Source: Salegentibacter lacus
GTDB lineage: Bacteria > Bacteroidota > Bacteroidia > Flavobacteriales > Flavobacteriaceae
Length of the DNA stretch: 64,000 bases
Assembly: GCF_020164555.1 (NCBI RefSeq)
Contig: NZ_JAIQZB010000009.1
Location: 62,001-126,000 of the forward strand
Direction: 5' to 3'
Below are positions 1-9,182 of the stretch, in pieces. The notes under the pieces are model-generated. The model searched no databases. It saw nothing but the letters and a program-made list of their open reading frames with translations, and was not told the origin of the DNA. Position 1 is the first letter of the stretch. The number at the start of each line of letters is the position of its first letter. The position numbers and the translations under genes are program-made.

Positions 1-44
1 ATCAAATGATAGACAAGATGTTGAATGATGCTACCTTAAACTAA
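1..44 (+). CDS. atpF: ATP synthase F0 subunit b, C-terminal end only
   Basis: Only the last 13 codons and the TAA stop (42-44) lie in the window; the third frame reads ...QMIDKMLNDATLN. The assignment rests on position: it ends 6 bases before atpH, and b precedes delta in F-type ATP synthase operons. The b subunit forms the peripheral stalk that ties F1 to the membrane sector. The tail itself carries no diagnostic motif, so the call is contextual. Confidence 0.75.
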   Translation, partial: QMIDKMLNDATLN

Positions 45-50
45 GATATA

Positions 51-605
51 ATGAAAGGAACCAGGGCAGCACAACGTTACGCCAAAGCGATCTTAGACTT
101 GGCAAAAGAGAAAAATTCCGCAGATACTGTTTTTACAGATATGCAGCAAATTTCTCAAACTATCGCCAAGAGTGCAGATCTTGCCGATATGCTTAAAAGT
201 CCGGTTGTTAATTCATCGGTTAAAAAAGCCAGTTTAAAAGAAATTTTTAAAAATGCCGGCGAAATTACCCAGGGCAGTTTTGATGTGCTTATTGAAAACG
301 GAAGGATTAATATTCTTGATCTTGTAGCTAAAAATTATATAGTTCGTTACAATACGTTAAACAAGTCTCAGGAAGCCATTGTAACTTCGGCTGTTCCGTT
401 AACAGCAGAATTGGAAGAAAAGATTTTAGCCAAGGTTAAAGAATTAACCGGAACCGGTGCTAAGATTAAAAATGTTATCAATAAAGATATTATAGGAGGT
501 TTTATTTTAAGGGTTGGCGATTTGCAGTATGACGCCAGTGTATCCAGAAACCTCAGTAGATTAAAAAGGGAGTTAACAAACAACTCATATATTTCGTCTA
601 TATAA
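51..605 (+). CDS. atpH: ATP synthase F1 subunit delta
   Basis: 184 aa, the usual length for delta (OSCP-like), which links the F1 crown to the peripheral stalk. The N-terminus RAAQRYAKAILDLA is the family signature, and the C-terminal part (IGGFILRVGDLQYDASV) matches the conserved IxGGxxxxxGDxxxDxS pattern. ATG at 51 is 6 bases after the atpF stop, so the two are probably co-translated. It is followed by a 130-base spacer before atpA that contains a small GCCCA/TGGGC hairpin. Confidence 0.96.
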   Translation: MKGTRAAQRYAKAILDLAKEKNSADTVFTDMQQISQTIAKSADLADMLKSPVVNSSVKKASLKEIFKNAGEITQGSFDVLIENGRINILDLVAKNYIVRYNTLNKSQEAIVTSAVPLTAELEEKILAKVKELTGTGAKIKNVINKDIIGGFILRVGDLQYDASVSRNLSRLKRELTNNSYISSI

Positions 606-663
606 AATTACCGGCCATAAACCTGTTTTTATACTGAAGTGTTTTTGGTCTTATTTATAAAAT

Positions 664-676
664 GCCCATAATGGGC
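664..676 (+). other. Small hairpin in the atpH-atpA spacer
   Basis: GCCCA-taa-TGGGC forms a 5-bp stem in the longest spacer of the upstream part of the operon, 60 bases before the atpA start, and is followed by T- and A-rich sequence. It could be a weak attenuator, an mRNA processing or stability element, or chance. Nothing in the sequence decides between these. Confidence 0.25.
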
Positions 677-735
677 TTTGAAAATTTTAATAAAAACAGT
701 CACGAGATTATAGTGGCATTTTATCTTAAATAATT

Positions 736-2316
736 ATGGCAGAAGTAAATCCTGCTGAAGTATCAGCAATATTAAAGAAACAATTATCAGGTTTTGAAAG
801 CGGAGCCTCTTTAGACGAGGTGGGAACTGTGCTTACTGTTGGTGATGGTATCGCCAACGTTTACGGTTTAGCCAACGCGCAATACGGAGAATTGGTTCAG
901 TTTGACAGCGGCCTTGAAGGAATGGTGTTAAACCTTGAGGAAGACAATGTAGGTATTGTTTTACTGGGACCCTCTAAAGGTGTTAGAGAAGGATCTGTAG
1001 TAAAAAGAACCGAAAGAATTGCTTCCATCAATGTTGGTGAAGGTATTGTAGGTCGAGTGGTTGATACTCTTGGAAGTCCAATAGACGGGAAAGGAGCTAT
1101 TGAAGGGGAAACTTTTCAGATGCCATTAGAGCGTAAAGCCCCTGGTGTAATTTACCGTCAGCCGGTAACTGAACCATTGCAAACAGGAATCAAATCTATT
1201 GATGCGATGGTACCTGTAGGTAGAGGACAGCGTGAGCTTGTGATTGGTGACCGTCAAACCGGTAAAACTACTGTTTGTATTGACACCATTCTTAACCAAA
1301 AAGAATTTTATGATGCAGGAGAACCTGTACATTGTATATATGTAGCGATTGGGCAAAAAGCCTCAACCGTTGCGGGTATTGCAAAAGTGCTTGAAGATAA
1401 AGGTGCTTTAGCTTATACTACCATAGTTGCCGCAAACGCATCAGATCCTGCTCCAATGCAGGTTTATGCTCCTTTTGCAGGTGCAGCTATTGGTGAGTAC
1501 TTTAGAGATACCGGTCGCCCGGCTTTGATTATCTACGATGATCTTTCTAAACAAGCCGTTGCATACCGTGAGGTATCTTTGCTTTTACGTCGCCCACCGG
1601 GACGTGAAGCTTATCCTGGTGATGTTTTCTTCTTACACTCAAGATTATTAGAGCGTGCAGCGAAAGTTATTAATGATGACGAGATTGCACAAAATATGAA
1701 CGATCTTCCTGAATCCCTTAAAGGAAAAATAAAAGGAGGAGGTTCTTTAACCGCACTTCCAATTATTGAAACTCAAGCAGGTGACGTTTCAGCATATATC
1801 CCAACCAACGTAATTTCGATTACCGATGGTCAGATCTTCTTAACTTCAGATTTATTTAACTCGGGGGTTCGTCCTGCGATTGATGTTGGTATTTCTGTAT
1901 CTCGTGTAGGTGGATCGGCGCAAATTAAGTCGATGAAGAAAGTTGCCGGTACTTTAAAATTAGACCAGGCACAATATCGTGAACTAGAAGCATTTGCTAA
2001 GTTCGGTTCAGATCTTGACCCTACAACTTTAAGAGTTATTCAAAAAGGTAAGCGTAACGTAGAAATCCTTAAGCAGGCTGAAAACGATCCGTACCCGGTA
2101 GAAGACCAGGTTGCGATTATCTATGCAGGTTCTAAAAACTTGCTAAGAGATGTACCGGTAGAGAAAGTAAAAGAATTTGAAAGAGATTATTTGGAGTTCC
2201 TTGATACTAAACACAGGGATGTTTTAGATACTCTAAAAGCTGGTAAATTAACCGATGAGATTACAGACACTCTTACTCAGGTGGCGAAAGAAATTTCAGA
2301 GAAATATAAGAAGTAG
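736..2316 (+). CDS. atpA: ATP synthase F1 subunit alpha
   Basis: 526 aa, full length for a flavobacterial alpha subunit, the non-catalytic nucleotide-binding subunit of the F1 hexamer. The N-terminal beta-barrel is followed by the Walker A motif GDRQTGKT at residues 171-178. [12 protein letters not shown] is the Walker B region and the alpha signature is around [17 protein letters not shown], whose Arg reaches into the neighbouring catalytic site. Codons and length are intact. The next gene is atpG after a 111-base spacer with strong hairpin potential. Expected products are cytoplasmic and membrane-associated. Confidence 0.98.
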   Translation: MAEVNPAEVSAILKKQLSGFESGASLDEVGTVLTVGDGIANVYGLANAQYGELVQFDSGLEGMVLNLEEDNVGIVLLGPSKGVREGSVVKRTERIASINVGEGIVGRVVDTLGSPIDGKGAIEGETFQMPLERKAPGVIYRQPVTEPLQTGIKSIDAMVPVGRGQRELVIGDRQTGKTTVCIDTILNQKEFYDAGEPVHCIYVAIGQKASTVAGIAKVLEDKGALAYTTIVAANASDPAPMQVYAPFAGAAIGEYFRDTGRPALIIYDDLSKQAVAYREVSLLLRRPPGREAYPGDVFFLHSRLLERAAKVINDDEIAQNMNDLPESLKGKIKGGGSLTALPIIETQAGDVSAYIPTNVISITDGQIFLTSDLFNSGVRPAIDVGISVSRVGGSAQIKSMKKVAGTLKLDQAQYRELEAFAKFGSDLDPTTLRVIQKGKRNVEILKQAENDPYPVEDQVAIIYAGSKNLLRDVPVEKVKEFERDYLEFLDTKHRDVLDTLKAGKLTDEITDTLTQVAKEISEKYKK

Positions 2317-2421
2317 TATTGAGTATTGAGCTTTTAATAGTTAGAAACTAAAGTTCATATTTAAACTTTAAATAATTGTAGGTATCGAGTATTTTGTCTA
2401 AATACTCGATACTCAATACTA
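2314..2421 (+). promoter_or_regulatory. Competing hairpins and TACTCAATACT-type repeats before atpG
   Basis: The atpA-atpG spacer holds a perfect 13-bp hairpin, GTATCGAGTATTT (2382-2394) with AAATACTCGATAC (2400-2412), loop TGTCT. A second perfect 13-bp pairing joins TAGTATTGAGTAT (2314-2326, overlapping the atpA stop) with ATACTCAATACTA (2409-2421). The two share bases 2409-2412 and so compete at their edges. The second arm ends 6 bases before the atpG ATG. It may control translation of gamma relative to alpha, or simply be a repeat-derived palindrome. Confidence 0.6.
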
Positions 2422-2427
2422 AATAAA

Positions 2428-3288
2428 ATGGCAAACTTAAAAGAATTACGTAGCAGGATTACTTCGGTATCTTCAACGATGCAGATCACCAGCGCCATGA
2501 AAATGGTGTCGGCGGCAAAGTTGAGCAGGGCTCAGGATGCGATTACGCAAATGAGGCCTTATTCTGAAAAATTAACTCAGCTGTTACAGGATTTAAGTGC
2601 GACCCTTGATGATGATGCCAGCAGCAAATACGCCCAGGAACGCGAAGTTAAAAACGTTTTGGTTGTTGCTATTTCATCTAATAAAGGGCTTGCAGGTGCT
2701 TTTAATACTAATATTGTAAAAGGCGTTAGATATAAAGCCAAAAATGATTATAAGTCTAATAATTTAGCACTTTATACGCTTGGTAAGAAAGCAAACGATG
2801 TGCTTAAGAAGGACCACGAAGTTTATAAGAACAATAATGAAATCTTTGAAGACCTTTCTTTTGAAAACGTTTCAGAGATCGCTGAGGAATTAATGCAGTT
2901 GTTCTTAGATGAGAAATACGACAAGATCGTATTGGTGTATAATCAGTTTAAGAATGCTGCTACTCAAGTTGTGCAACACGAACAATTCTTGCCTATTGAG
3001 CAATTTGATACCGATGAAGAAAAACAACTGGATTACATTTTCGAACCATCAAAGATCGAAATTGTAAAGGAACTTATTCCTAAGTCTTTAAAAATGCAAT
3101 TGTTTAAAGCCCTTCGGGACTCATTTGCTTCAGAGCACGGCGCACGTATGACGGCGATGCACAAAGCAACAGATAACGCTAAAGAGCTTAGAGACGATCT
3201 TAAACTGTCTTACAACAAAGCAAGACAGGCTTCTATTACCAACGAGATCCTCGAGATTGTTGGTGGTGCCGAAGCATTAAATGGATAA
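2428..3288 (+). CDS. atpG: ATP synthase F1 subunit gamma
   Basis: 286 aa. Gamma is the rotor shaft whose two terminal helices form the coiled coil inside the alpha-beta hexamer. The N-terminal helix starts MANLKELRSRITSVSSTMQI and contains the conserved ITSAMKMVSAAKL. The C-terminal helix carries the signature RMTAMHKATDNA...LSYNKARQASITNEILEIVGGAEAL. It is the last gene of the operon here, because an intrinsic terminator follows 38 bases later. Beta and epsilon (atpD, atpC) are not in this window after gamma, so they must be elsewhere, as is usual in Bacteroidota. Confidence 0.98.
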   Translation: MANLKELRSRITSVSSTMQITSAMKMVSAAKLSRAQDAITQMRPYSEKLTQLLQDLSATLDDDASSKYAQEREVKNVLVVAISSNKGLAGAFNTNIVKGVRYKAKNDYKSNNLALYTLGKKANDVLKKDHEVYKNNNEIFEDLSFENVSEIAEELMQLFLDEKYDKIVLVYNQFKNAATQVVQHEQFLPIEQFDTDEEKQLDYIFEPSKIEIVKELIPKSLKMQLFKALRDSFASEHGARMTAMHKATDNAKELRDDLKLSYNKARQASITNEILEIVGGAEALNG

Positions 3289-3325
3289 AAGTATTTAATA
3301 ATATTCCGGAAGTAATTCCGTTCTA

Positions 3326-3356
3326 AAAACCCGTAAGTTAACTACGGGTTTTTTAT
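3326..3356 (+). terminator. Intrinsic terminator of the ATP synthase operon
   Basis: Perfect 10-bp stem AAAACCCGTA (3326-3335) / TACGGGTTTT (3344-3353 region), loop AGTTAAC, running straight into a T-rich tail. It lies 38 bases after atpG and before the lipoprotein gene. Confidence 0.88.
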
Positions 3357-3403
3357 TTGGTATGCGTTTTGTTTTTGTATTTTTAAACATCAAACTTTCT
3401 ATT

Positions 3404-3844
3404 ATGAGGAAACTACTTTTTTTATTCAGCAGTATATTCGCTTTAAGTCTTGTTACCGGTTGTGGTAGCAATAAAGAACTTCAGGAGCGAGCTCCCGCCC
3501 AGTTTCAGGATATATATTATACACAGGATGAAAATGGTTTAGATCTTAATATTCCTGTTGCGGCTATTCAGGATAATCGTGTGAATTTGGAAAGTGTTTA
3601 TTTTAGAGGAATGAAATCTCCCCTGGTTCAGGATAGCGAACAAACCAATCTTTTTACGGCAAATTTTAGCACAAATGGGATGGATATAATGAGTTCTGAT
3701 CCTGCGGAAGAAAACAAAAACAGGGTTCCACAGAAACCTGAGAAAATGCCTTTTGAAATTGAAGACGATGAAGCTATTCTCATATTTGCGCAAAACGATA
3801 AAACCAAATATTATAAATTAACAGGAATAAAAGAGCAAAACTAA
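3404..3844 (+). CDS. Conserved flavobacterial lipoprotein, unknown function
   Basis: Starting at ATG 3404 gives 146 aa beginning MRKLLFLFSSIFALSLVTGC, a type II signal peptide with a clear lipobox (VTGC) and modified Cys at residue 20. A longer frame from 3362 would bury the signal peptide, so I chose 3404. The mature part is acidic with no domain I recognise; it mentions no enzymatic motif. It ends 25 bases before the flippase gene and may be co-transcribed. Predicted to be periplasm-facing or surface-anchored in the inner or outer membrane. Function not assigned. Confidence 0.8.
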   Translation: MRKLLFLFSSIFALSLVTGCGSNKELQERAPAQFQDIYYTQDENGLDLNIPVAAIQDNRVNLESVYFRGMKSPLVQDSEQTNLFTANFSTNGMDIMSSDPAEENKNRVPQKPEKMPFEIEDDEAILIFAQNDKTKYYKLTGIKEQN

Positions 3845-3869
3845 GCCTTAAATCTAATTTTCCCTCCTG

Positions 3870-5321
3870 TTGAGTACCTTTAAGAAACTCTTTCAGCAAA
3901 CATTTGTCTACGGCCTCGCTACGGTGTTGCCGCGTATGCTTAATGTTTTATTAATACCGCTTTATACCCACGTTTTACCGAAAGAAGAATATGGCGAAGT
4001 TTCAATAATCTTCGCCTATTTTGTATTTTTTAATGTTATCCTGGCTTACGGGATGGAAACCGCCTTTTTCAGGTTTTACAATAAAATGAAAAATAGTAAG
4101 GAGGTTTTAAGTACTTCCGGCTGGTCTATTGTTGCTACTTCTTTAGTGTTTTTCGCAGCGGCATTTTTAATGCAGGATTTTATTGCTGAAATGGCCAGTA
4201 TTCCGGTTAAATACATTCAACTCGTCATTTGGATTCTATTTCTGGACGCGCTGGTGATTATCCCGTTCACCTGGTTACGGGCAGCTGAAAAACCTATGCG
4301 TTTTGCTATAATTAAAATTATAAATGTTTGCATAAATCTTGGATTAAACATCTTCTTTTTACTATTCTTAGGAGATCTGGCCGAAGAAAATTCAGTTTTT
4401 CACAGTATTTATGTACAAGATTTTGAGATCAGTTATATCTTTATTTCCAACCTGGTGGCCAGCGGTGTCACGCTCTTAATTATGCTGCCTTTCTATTTTA
4501 AAATAGATTTCAGCTTTAATATCAAGCTTTGGAAATCCATGATGTCTTATGCGTTTCCGGTCTTAATCGCCGGACTTGCTTTTTCAATAAATGAAGTTTT
4601 TGACAGGATAATGCTTGATTATCTGCTTCCACAGGATATAGCTCGAGAGGAAATTGGTGCTTACGCGGCCTGTTATAAATTGGCTTTGTTTATGACGCTT
4701 TTTGCAACGGCTTTTAGATTGGGTATAGAGCCCTTTTTCTTTAGCCATGCTGAAGCTAAAAACGCCCAAGAAACCTATGCGATAATCACCAAGTATTTCG
4801 TGGTTTTTGGTAGTTTTATTCTTATTGCCGTAATCGTCTTTATAGATTTTTTAAAAGAACTTTTAATTCAGGATAGCTCCTATTGGGAGGCAATGCATAT
4901 TGTACCTCTTATTTTATTAGCAAACCTTTTCCTGGGGATATACCACAACCTTTCGGTTTGGTACAAAATTACAGATCGTACCCGGTTTGGGGGCTACATT
5001 TCAGTAGTTGGTGCTTTATTTACCCTTGCGCTCAATATTTTGCTAATTCCGATTATTAGTTATACCGGTTCTGCGATCGCAACTTTGGTGGCTTACGGGG
5101 TAATGATGCTGCTTTCTTATTTCTATGGAAGAAAATATTATCCCATTCCTTATAACGTTAAAAAAATAGGCGGCTATTTAATGCTTTCCGTCTTATTTTC
5201 GGTATTTTCATTTTATGTTTTCCGCGGAAATTATTTCGTGGGAATTAGCTTATTAATCATATTTCTTGGAACGGTATATGTTTCTGAAAGAAAAGAACTT
5301 GTCAAAATTTTACAATCTTAA
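3870..5321 (+). CDS. Polysaccharide/lipid-linked sugar flippase (Wzx/MviN-like)
   Basis: 483 aa, about 12-14 hydrophobic segments throughout, with the typical N-terminus of this group ([26 protein letters not shown]) including the conserved basic/Pro region of polysaccharide export flippases. It uses a TTG start: there is no in-frame ATG before residue 23, which already lies inside the first helix. It probably flips an undecaprenyl-linked glycan across the inner membrane. Neighbouring dut and a sugar nucleotidyltransferase (3 and about 500 bases on) suit a surface-polysaccharide role. The exact substrate cannot be read from sequence. Confidence 0.88.
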   Translation: MSTFKKLFQQTFVYGLATVLPRMLNVLLIPLYTHVLPKEEYGEVSIIFAYFVFFNVILAYGMETAFFRFYNKMKNSKEVLSTSGWSIVATSLVFFAAAFLMQDFIAEMASIPVKYIQLVIWILFLDALVIIPFTWLRAAEKPMRFAIIKIINVCINLGLNIFFLLFLGDLAEENSVFHSIYVQDFEISYIFISNLVASGVTLLIMLPFYFKIDFSFNIKLWKSMMSYAFPVLIAGLAFSINEVFDRIMLDYLLPQDIAREEIGAYAACYKLALFMTLFATAFRLGIEPFFFSHAEAKNAQETYAIITKYFVVFGSFILIAVIVFIDFLKELLIQDSSYWEAMHIVPLILLANLFLGIYHNLSVWYKITDRTRFGGYISVVGALFTLALNILLIPIISYTGSAIATLVAYGVMMLLSYFYGRKYYPIPYNVKKIGGYLMLSVLFSVFSFYVFRGNYFVGISLLIIFLGTVYVSERKELVKILQS

Positions 5322-5323
5322 CT

Positions 5324-5758
5324 ATGCAAGTAAAGATCATCAATAAATCGGCACATAAACTGCCGCATTACGAAACTGAAGCTTCAGCAGGAATGGACCT
5401 TCGTGCCAATATTTCCGAAGCGATTACGTTAAAACCTTTGGAGCGTACCATTGTGAAAACCGGGCTTTTTATCGAACTTCCGGTAGGTTATGAAGCCCAG
5501 GTAAGACCAAGAAGTGGTCTTGCAGCTAAAAAAGGAATTACTGTACTTAATTCACCCGGCACCATCGATGCCGATTATCGAGGGGAAATTGGGGTAATTT
5601 TAGTGAATTTGTCCAACGATGAATTCACCATAGAAAACGGCGAGCGCGTCGCTCAAATGGTCATTTCCAAACACGAACATATTTCGTGGGAAGAAGTTGA
5701 AGTGCTAGGGGAAACCATCCGTGGTGCTGGTGGCTTTGGAAGTACGGGAAATAAATAA
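5324..5758 (+). CDS. dut: dUTP diphosphatase
   Basis: 144 aa trimeric dUTPase that hydrolyses dUTP to dUMP and PPi, preventing uracil incorporation and supplying dTMP synthesis. All five family motifs are visible: AGMDLRA (1), [10 protein letters not shown] (2), [15 protein letters not shown] (3, with the catalytic Asp and Tyr), RVAQMVI (4) and the C-terminal [10 protein letters not shown] (5, the P-loop-like lid). ATG is 2 bases after the flippase stop, indicating one transcript. Full length, nothing unusual. Confidence 0.97.
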   Translation: MQVKIINKSAHKLPHYETEASAGMDLRANISEAITLKPLERTIVKTGLFIELPVGYEAQVRPRSGLAAKKGITVLNSPGTIDADYRGEIGVILVNLSNDEFTIENGERVAQMVISKHEHISWEEVEVLGETIRGAGGFGSTGNK

Positions 5759-5847
5759 GAATATAATTTAGCCGGTTAATACCGGTTGTGCGGAAAATTA
5801 ATATGAATAGGGATTTTCAAGAATTGAAGATCACAAAAACTAAATAA

Positions 5848-6864
5848 ATGAAAATTATAGTACCTATGGCGGGTCGTGGTTCACGACTTCGTCCTCATAC
5901 CTTAACCATACCAAAACCTTTAATTCCCGTAGCGGGAAAACCTATCGTGCATCGTTTGGTAGAAGATATTGCAAAAGTTCTTAACCAACCTATAGATGAA
6001 ATCGCTTTTATTCTTGGCGATCCTGCGTTTTTTGGAGAAGACGTAGTAGCAAGTTTAAAAGATTTGGCAAAGGGCTTAAATGCGAAAGCTTCAATCTACA
6101 GGCAAGATCAACCTTTGGGAACCGGTCACGCTATTATGAGCGCCAAAGAATCGCTTTCAGGTCCTGCTGTGGTTGCTTATGCGGATACATTGATAAAAGC
6201 TGATTTTAAACTGGACAAAGATGCCGATGGCGTGATCTGGACTAAGAAAGTAGATAATCCCGAAGCTTTTGGCGTAGTGAATCTTAACGAAAAAGACGAG
6301 ATTATAGAATTGGTTGAAAAACCTACAGAATTTGTAAGCGACCAGGCCGTTATTGGTATTTACTATTTTAAAGATATTGCGGTTCTAAAAGAGAAATTGG
6401 AAGAAGTGCTTAATGAAAACCTAATGCACGGCGGCGAATACCAGATCAACGATGGTATCAAGAAAATGATGGCTGAGGACAGAGTTTTCAAAACCGGAAC
6501 GGTAGACGAATGGATGGATTGCGGGAACAAAAACGTAACCGTAGAAACCAATGGCAGAATGCTGAATTTCCTCCACCAGGATGGCGAAAAATTGATTTCA
6601 GATTCTGTAAAAATCACTAATTCTGAAATAACCGAGCCTTGTTATATTGGCGAAAACGTAGAATTGGTGAATGCCAAAATTGGGCCTAATGTTTCTGTTG
6701 GGGACGGAACAAAAATCACCGATGCTGAAATAAAAAACAGCTTAATCCAAACTTTTGCTGAAGTAAAAAATGCAAAACTTGATAACGCGATGATCGGGAA
6801 TTTCGCGAAATTCAACGGCAAATTTACCCAGATCAGTATTGGTGACTATTCAATTTTAGAATAA
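5848..6864 (+). CDS. Sugar-1-phosphate nucleotidyltransferase
   Basis: 338 aa. The N-terminal Rossmann-like transferase domain opens MAGRGSRLRPHTLTIPKPLIPVAGKP, with the nucleotide-binding GxGxRxxP...PKP pattern. From about residue 245 a hexapeptide-repeat region (ITNSEITEPCYIGENVEL..., I/V every sixth residue) forms a short left-handed beta-helix. It should make an NDP-sugar for glycan synthesis. Glucose-1-phosphate thymidylyl- or uridylyltransferase is the closest general type, but the sugar cannot be fixed. It fits the upstream flippase. A palindromic repeat follows the gene. Confidence 0.88.
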   Translation: MKIIVPMAGRGSRLRPHTLTIPKPLIPVAGKPIVHRLVEDIAKVLNQPIDEIAFILGDPAFFGEDVVASLKDLAKGLNAKASIYRQDQPLGTGHAIMSAKESLSGPAVVAYADTLIKADFKLDKDADGVIWTKKVDNPEAFGVVNLNEKDEIIELVEKPTEFVSDQAVIGIYYFKDIAVLKEKLEEVLNENLMHGGEYQINDGIKKMMAEDRVFKTGTVDEWMDCGNKNVTVETNGRMLNFLHQDGEKLISDSVKITNSEITEPCYIGENVELVNAKIGPNVSVGDGTKITDAEIKNSLIQTFAEVKNAKLDNAMIGNFAKFNGKFTQISIGDYSILE

Positions 6865-6874
6865 GCTTGCTTGA

Positions 6875-7003
6875 GAGGTTGTATGAAAAGTTTTAAAATC
6901 GTCATCCTGAATTCATTTCAGGATCTAAAATATTGATAGTTAAAAAGATGTTAGAGGCTGAAATAAATTCAGCTTGACAAAACGAGACTTTTCAGACAGC
7001 CTC
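6875..7003. repeat. Dispersed palindromic element, copy 1
   Basis: About 129 bp. Outer arms GAGGTTGTATGAAAAG (6875-6890) and CTTTTCAGACAGCCTC (6988-7003) pair with two mismatches. Inside are two small palindromes, TCCTGAATTCATTTCAGGA and GCTGAAATAAATTCAGC, flanked by GTCA and TGAC, so the whole unit can fold as one long imperfect hairpin. A second copy with the same core but different arms lies at 48841-48962. It sits between two genes on the same strand. No transposase is encoded. Confidence 0.85.
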
Positions 7004-7034
7004 TTTATTTCATTTTTGTCCTGATAATTTATTT

Positions 7035-8411
7035 ATGAAAAAGAACTTCTTCATTATTGCTGTGCTTTCAGGAGCTTTATTGACTTTTCAGGGGAGTTTT
7101 GCCCAGGAAGAGGAAGTTGTGCTAGAAGATGTAAATCAGGACGATCTTGGCAACGTAACCGACGAATTTCAGGAGCAATTCTTTGAAGCCTTAAAACAGA
7201 AAGGCATTGAGAATTACGAAAAAGCTATACTTGCATTAGAAGAATGCCAAAAGTTAGAACCTGGTAATCCGGTGGTGTATTTTGAAATGGCCAGAAATTA
7301 TAATGAATTAGAGAATTATGATAAGGCGATTGCAAACCTTGAAAAAGCCCATCAGTTAGCCCCAGAAAGAGAAGATGTTTTAAATGAACTTTATAAAAGC
7401 TACACCCGGGCGCAGCAATATAATGCTGCTATAGAAACCCTGGTAAAACTTCAAAAGTTTGACGATGATTATAAAGAAAAGCTTGCCAATATTTATTTAC
7501 TGAATCAGCAGTATGACGAGGCATTGCAAACTATAGATGAACTAGACCAACAGGAAGGCCCCAGCACTTACCGGAATAAATTACGAAGACAAATTTTTGC
7601 CCGCACCGGTGATACCGCGGCACAAATAGAAAATCTGGAAGAAAGTATTAGAAATAATCCTGAAAACGAACAGAATTATCTCAACCTCATTTATATCTAC
7701 AGCGATTTAGGGGAAAATGAAGAAGCTTACAATACTGCACAGGAATTATTAGCTGCAAATCCTGGATCAAGCCTTGTACATTTGGCACTTTATAAATTTC
7801 ACCTGGAAAGGGAAGAACCAGAAGACGCTGTAAATTCAATGAAAATTGTTTTTGAAAGTGAAGAAATAGATCCCGAATCTAAATTTAAAGTACTAAATGA
7901 TTTTCTGCTTTTTGTAGATAATAATCCAGAATTTGAAGAGGAATTAATGGAGGTAAGCAAAATGCTTAGTGAACGTGAGAATGCTCCAAAACTCTATGGC
8001 CAATTGGGGCAATATTATTTAAATAGAGGTGAAATTGAAGAGGCGCTTAATTTTTTTGAAGCCGGGCTGGCAGAAAGTACCGAAGATTTTCAGTTCGTTA
8101 AAAATACTATTTTATTGCAAATAGAGTTAGAAAAGTATAAAGAGGCCCGGGATTTGAGTAAGGAAATGCTAGAGGTATTTCCCGCACAGCCTGTTTTGTT
8201 TTTATTACAGGGAATTGCTTTAAATCAACTGGAAGAATATCGGGAAGCCATAGAAATACTTACATTTGGCCTGGATTATTTAATAGATAGTCCCAAAATG
8301 CAGGTAGACTTCTATACCCAATTAAGCAGATCACATGAAGCACTGGGAGAAGAAGAAAAATCGGTTGAATTTTTGAAGAAGGCCGAAGCATTAATTAAAG
8401 AAATTGAATAG
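7035..8411 (+). CDS. Exported tetratricopeptide-repeat protein
   Basis: 458 aa with a type I signal peptide (MKKNFFIIAVLSGALLTFQGSFAQ, cleavage after about residue 24). Repeated helix pairs of the TPR type fill the rest, for example NPVVYFEMARNYNELENYDKAIANLEKA and further units near residues 180-230, 310-345 and 375-450. It probably scaffolds an envelope protein complex in the periplasm. The stop directly abuts the next ATG (TAGATG), so it is co-translated with the DUF4292 lipoprotein and the EnvC-like protein, a gene order I know from other flavobacteria. Partner unknown. Confidence 0.87.
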   Translation: MKKNFFIIAVLSGALLTFQGSFAQEEEVVLEDVNQDDLGNVTDEFQEQFFEALKQKGIENYEKAILALEECQKLEPGNPVVYFEMARNYNELENYDKAIANLEKAHQLAPEREDVLNELYKSYTRAQQYNAAIETLVKLQKFDDDYKEKLANIYLLNQQYDEALQTIDELDQQEGPSTYRNKLRRQIFARTGDTAAQIENLEESIRNNPENEQNYLNLIYIYSDLGENEEAYNTAQELLAANPGSSLVHLALYKFHLEREEPEDAVNSMKIVFESEEIDPESKFKVLNDFLLFVDNNPEFEEELMEVSKMLSERENAPKLYGQLGQYYLNRGEIEEALNFFEAGLAESTEDFQFVKNTILLQIELEKYKEARDLSKEMLEVFPAQPVLFLLQGIALNQLEEYREAIEILTFGLDYLIDSPKMQVDFYTQLSRSHEALGEEEKSVEFLKKAEALIKEIE

Positions 8412-9182
8412 ATGTATAGAAAGATTTTAGGATTGGTATTGTTAAGCCTTTTTGTTGTTTCCTGCGGAAGCCGAAGGGGAGTAAAAGGGATTGCTACTAA
8501 AAATGCCGAAGCCGCTAATATTATAGAAAGTCATTATAATTCTGAAACCGATTTTAAAACTCTTAGCGGAAAATTAAGAACGGTTTATCAAAGCGAAGAA
8601 CGCACCCAATCGGTAAATCTTAGTTTTAGAATGGAAAAAGATAAGGCGATTTGGATGAGTGCTTCAGTGCTGGGATTCCCGGTGGCAAAAGCCTATATTA
8701 CCCCTTCTCGAGTGAGCTACTACGAAAAAGTGAGTCAAACTTATTTTGATGGGGATTTTAGATTGTTAAGTGATTTGTTGGGAACACCTTTAGATTTTCA
8801 AAAACTTCAAAATTTGCTAATAGGGCAGGCAATTTACGATCTTAGGGAAGAAGAATTTGAATTCTCTCAAACAGCCAAAGGCTTTCAATTTATGCCTGCT
8901 GAAGAAGGATTAATAAAGAAAATGTTCCTGTTGAATCCCAAAAATTTTAAAACCGCTGCCCAGCAACTGGCGCAAACCCAGGAGAATAAAAGTGTAACGG
9001 TAACTTATTCAGATTTTCAGGAAGTAGAAGGAAAAATTTTCCCAGAAGAAATAAGGATTATTGCCAACGAAGCCGGTAGAAGTACAAGAATAGAACTTAC
9101 TTACCGTTCACTGGAATTCGACCGCGGAGAATTGAGTTTCCCGTTTGATATTCCGTCAGGTTATGAAGAAATTAGTTTATAA
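8412..9182 (+). CDS. DUF4292-family lipoprotein
   Basis: 256 aa. Signal peptide with lipobox ending VVSC (Cys at about residue 17), then a LolA/LolB-like beta-rich domain: the pattern FRMEKDKAIWMSASVLGFPVAKAYITPSRVSYYEK and a later QLAQTQENKSVTVTYSDFQ are typical of DUF4292. Such folds bind lipid or lipoprotein acyl chains, so a role in outer-membrane lipid or lipoprotein handling is plausible but inferred. It overlaps the next gene by one base (TAATG), indicating tight coupling to the M23 protein. Confidence 0.85.
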   Translation: MYRKILGLVLLSLFVVSCGSRRGVKGIATKNAEAANIIESHYNSETDFKTLSGKLRTVYQSEERTQSVNLSFRMEKDKAIWMSASVLGFPVAKAYITPSRVSYYEKVSQTYFDGDFRLLSDLLGTPLDFQKLQNLLIGQAIYDLREEEFEFSQTAKGFQFMPAEEGLIKKMFLLNPKNFKTAAQQLAQTQENKSVTVTYSDFQEVEGKIFPEEIRIIANEAGRSTRIELTYRSLEFDRGELSFPFDIPSGYEEISL

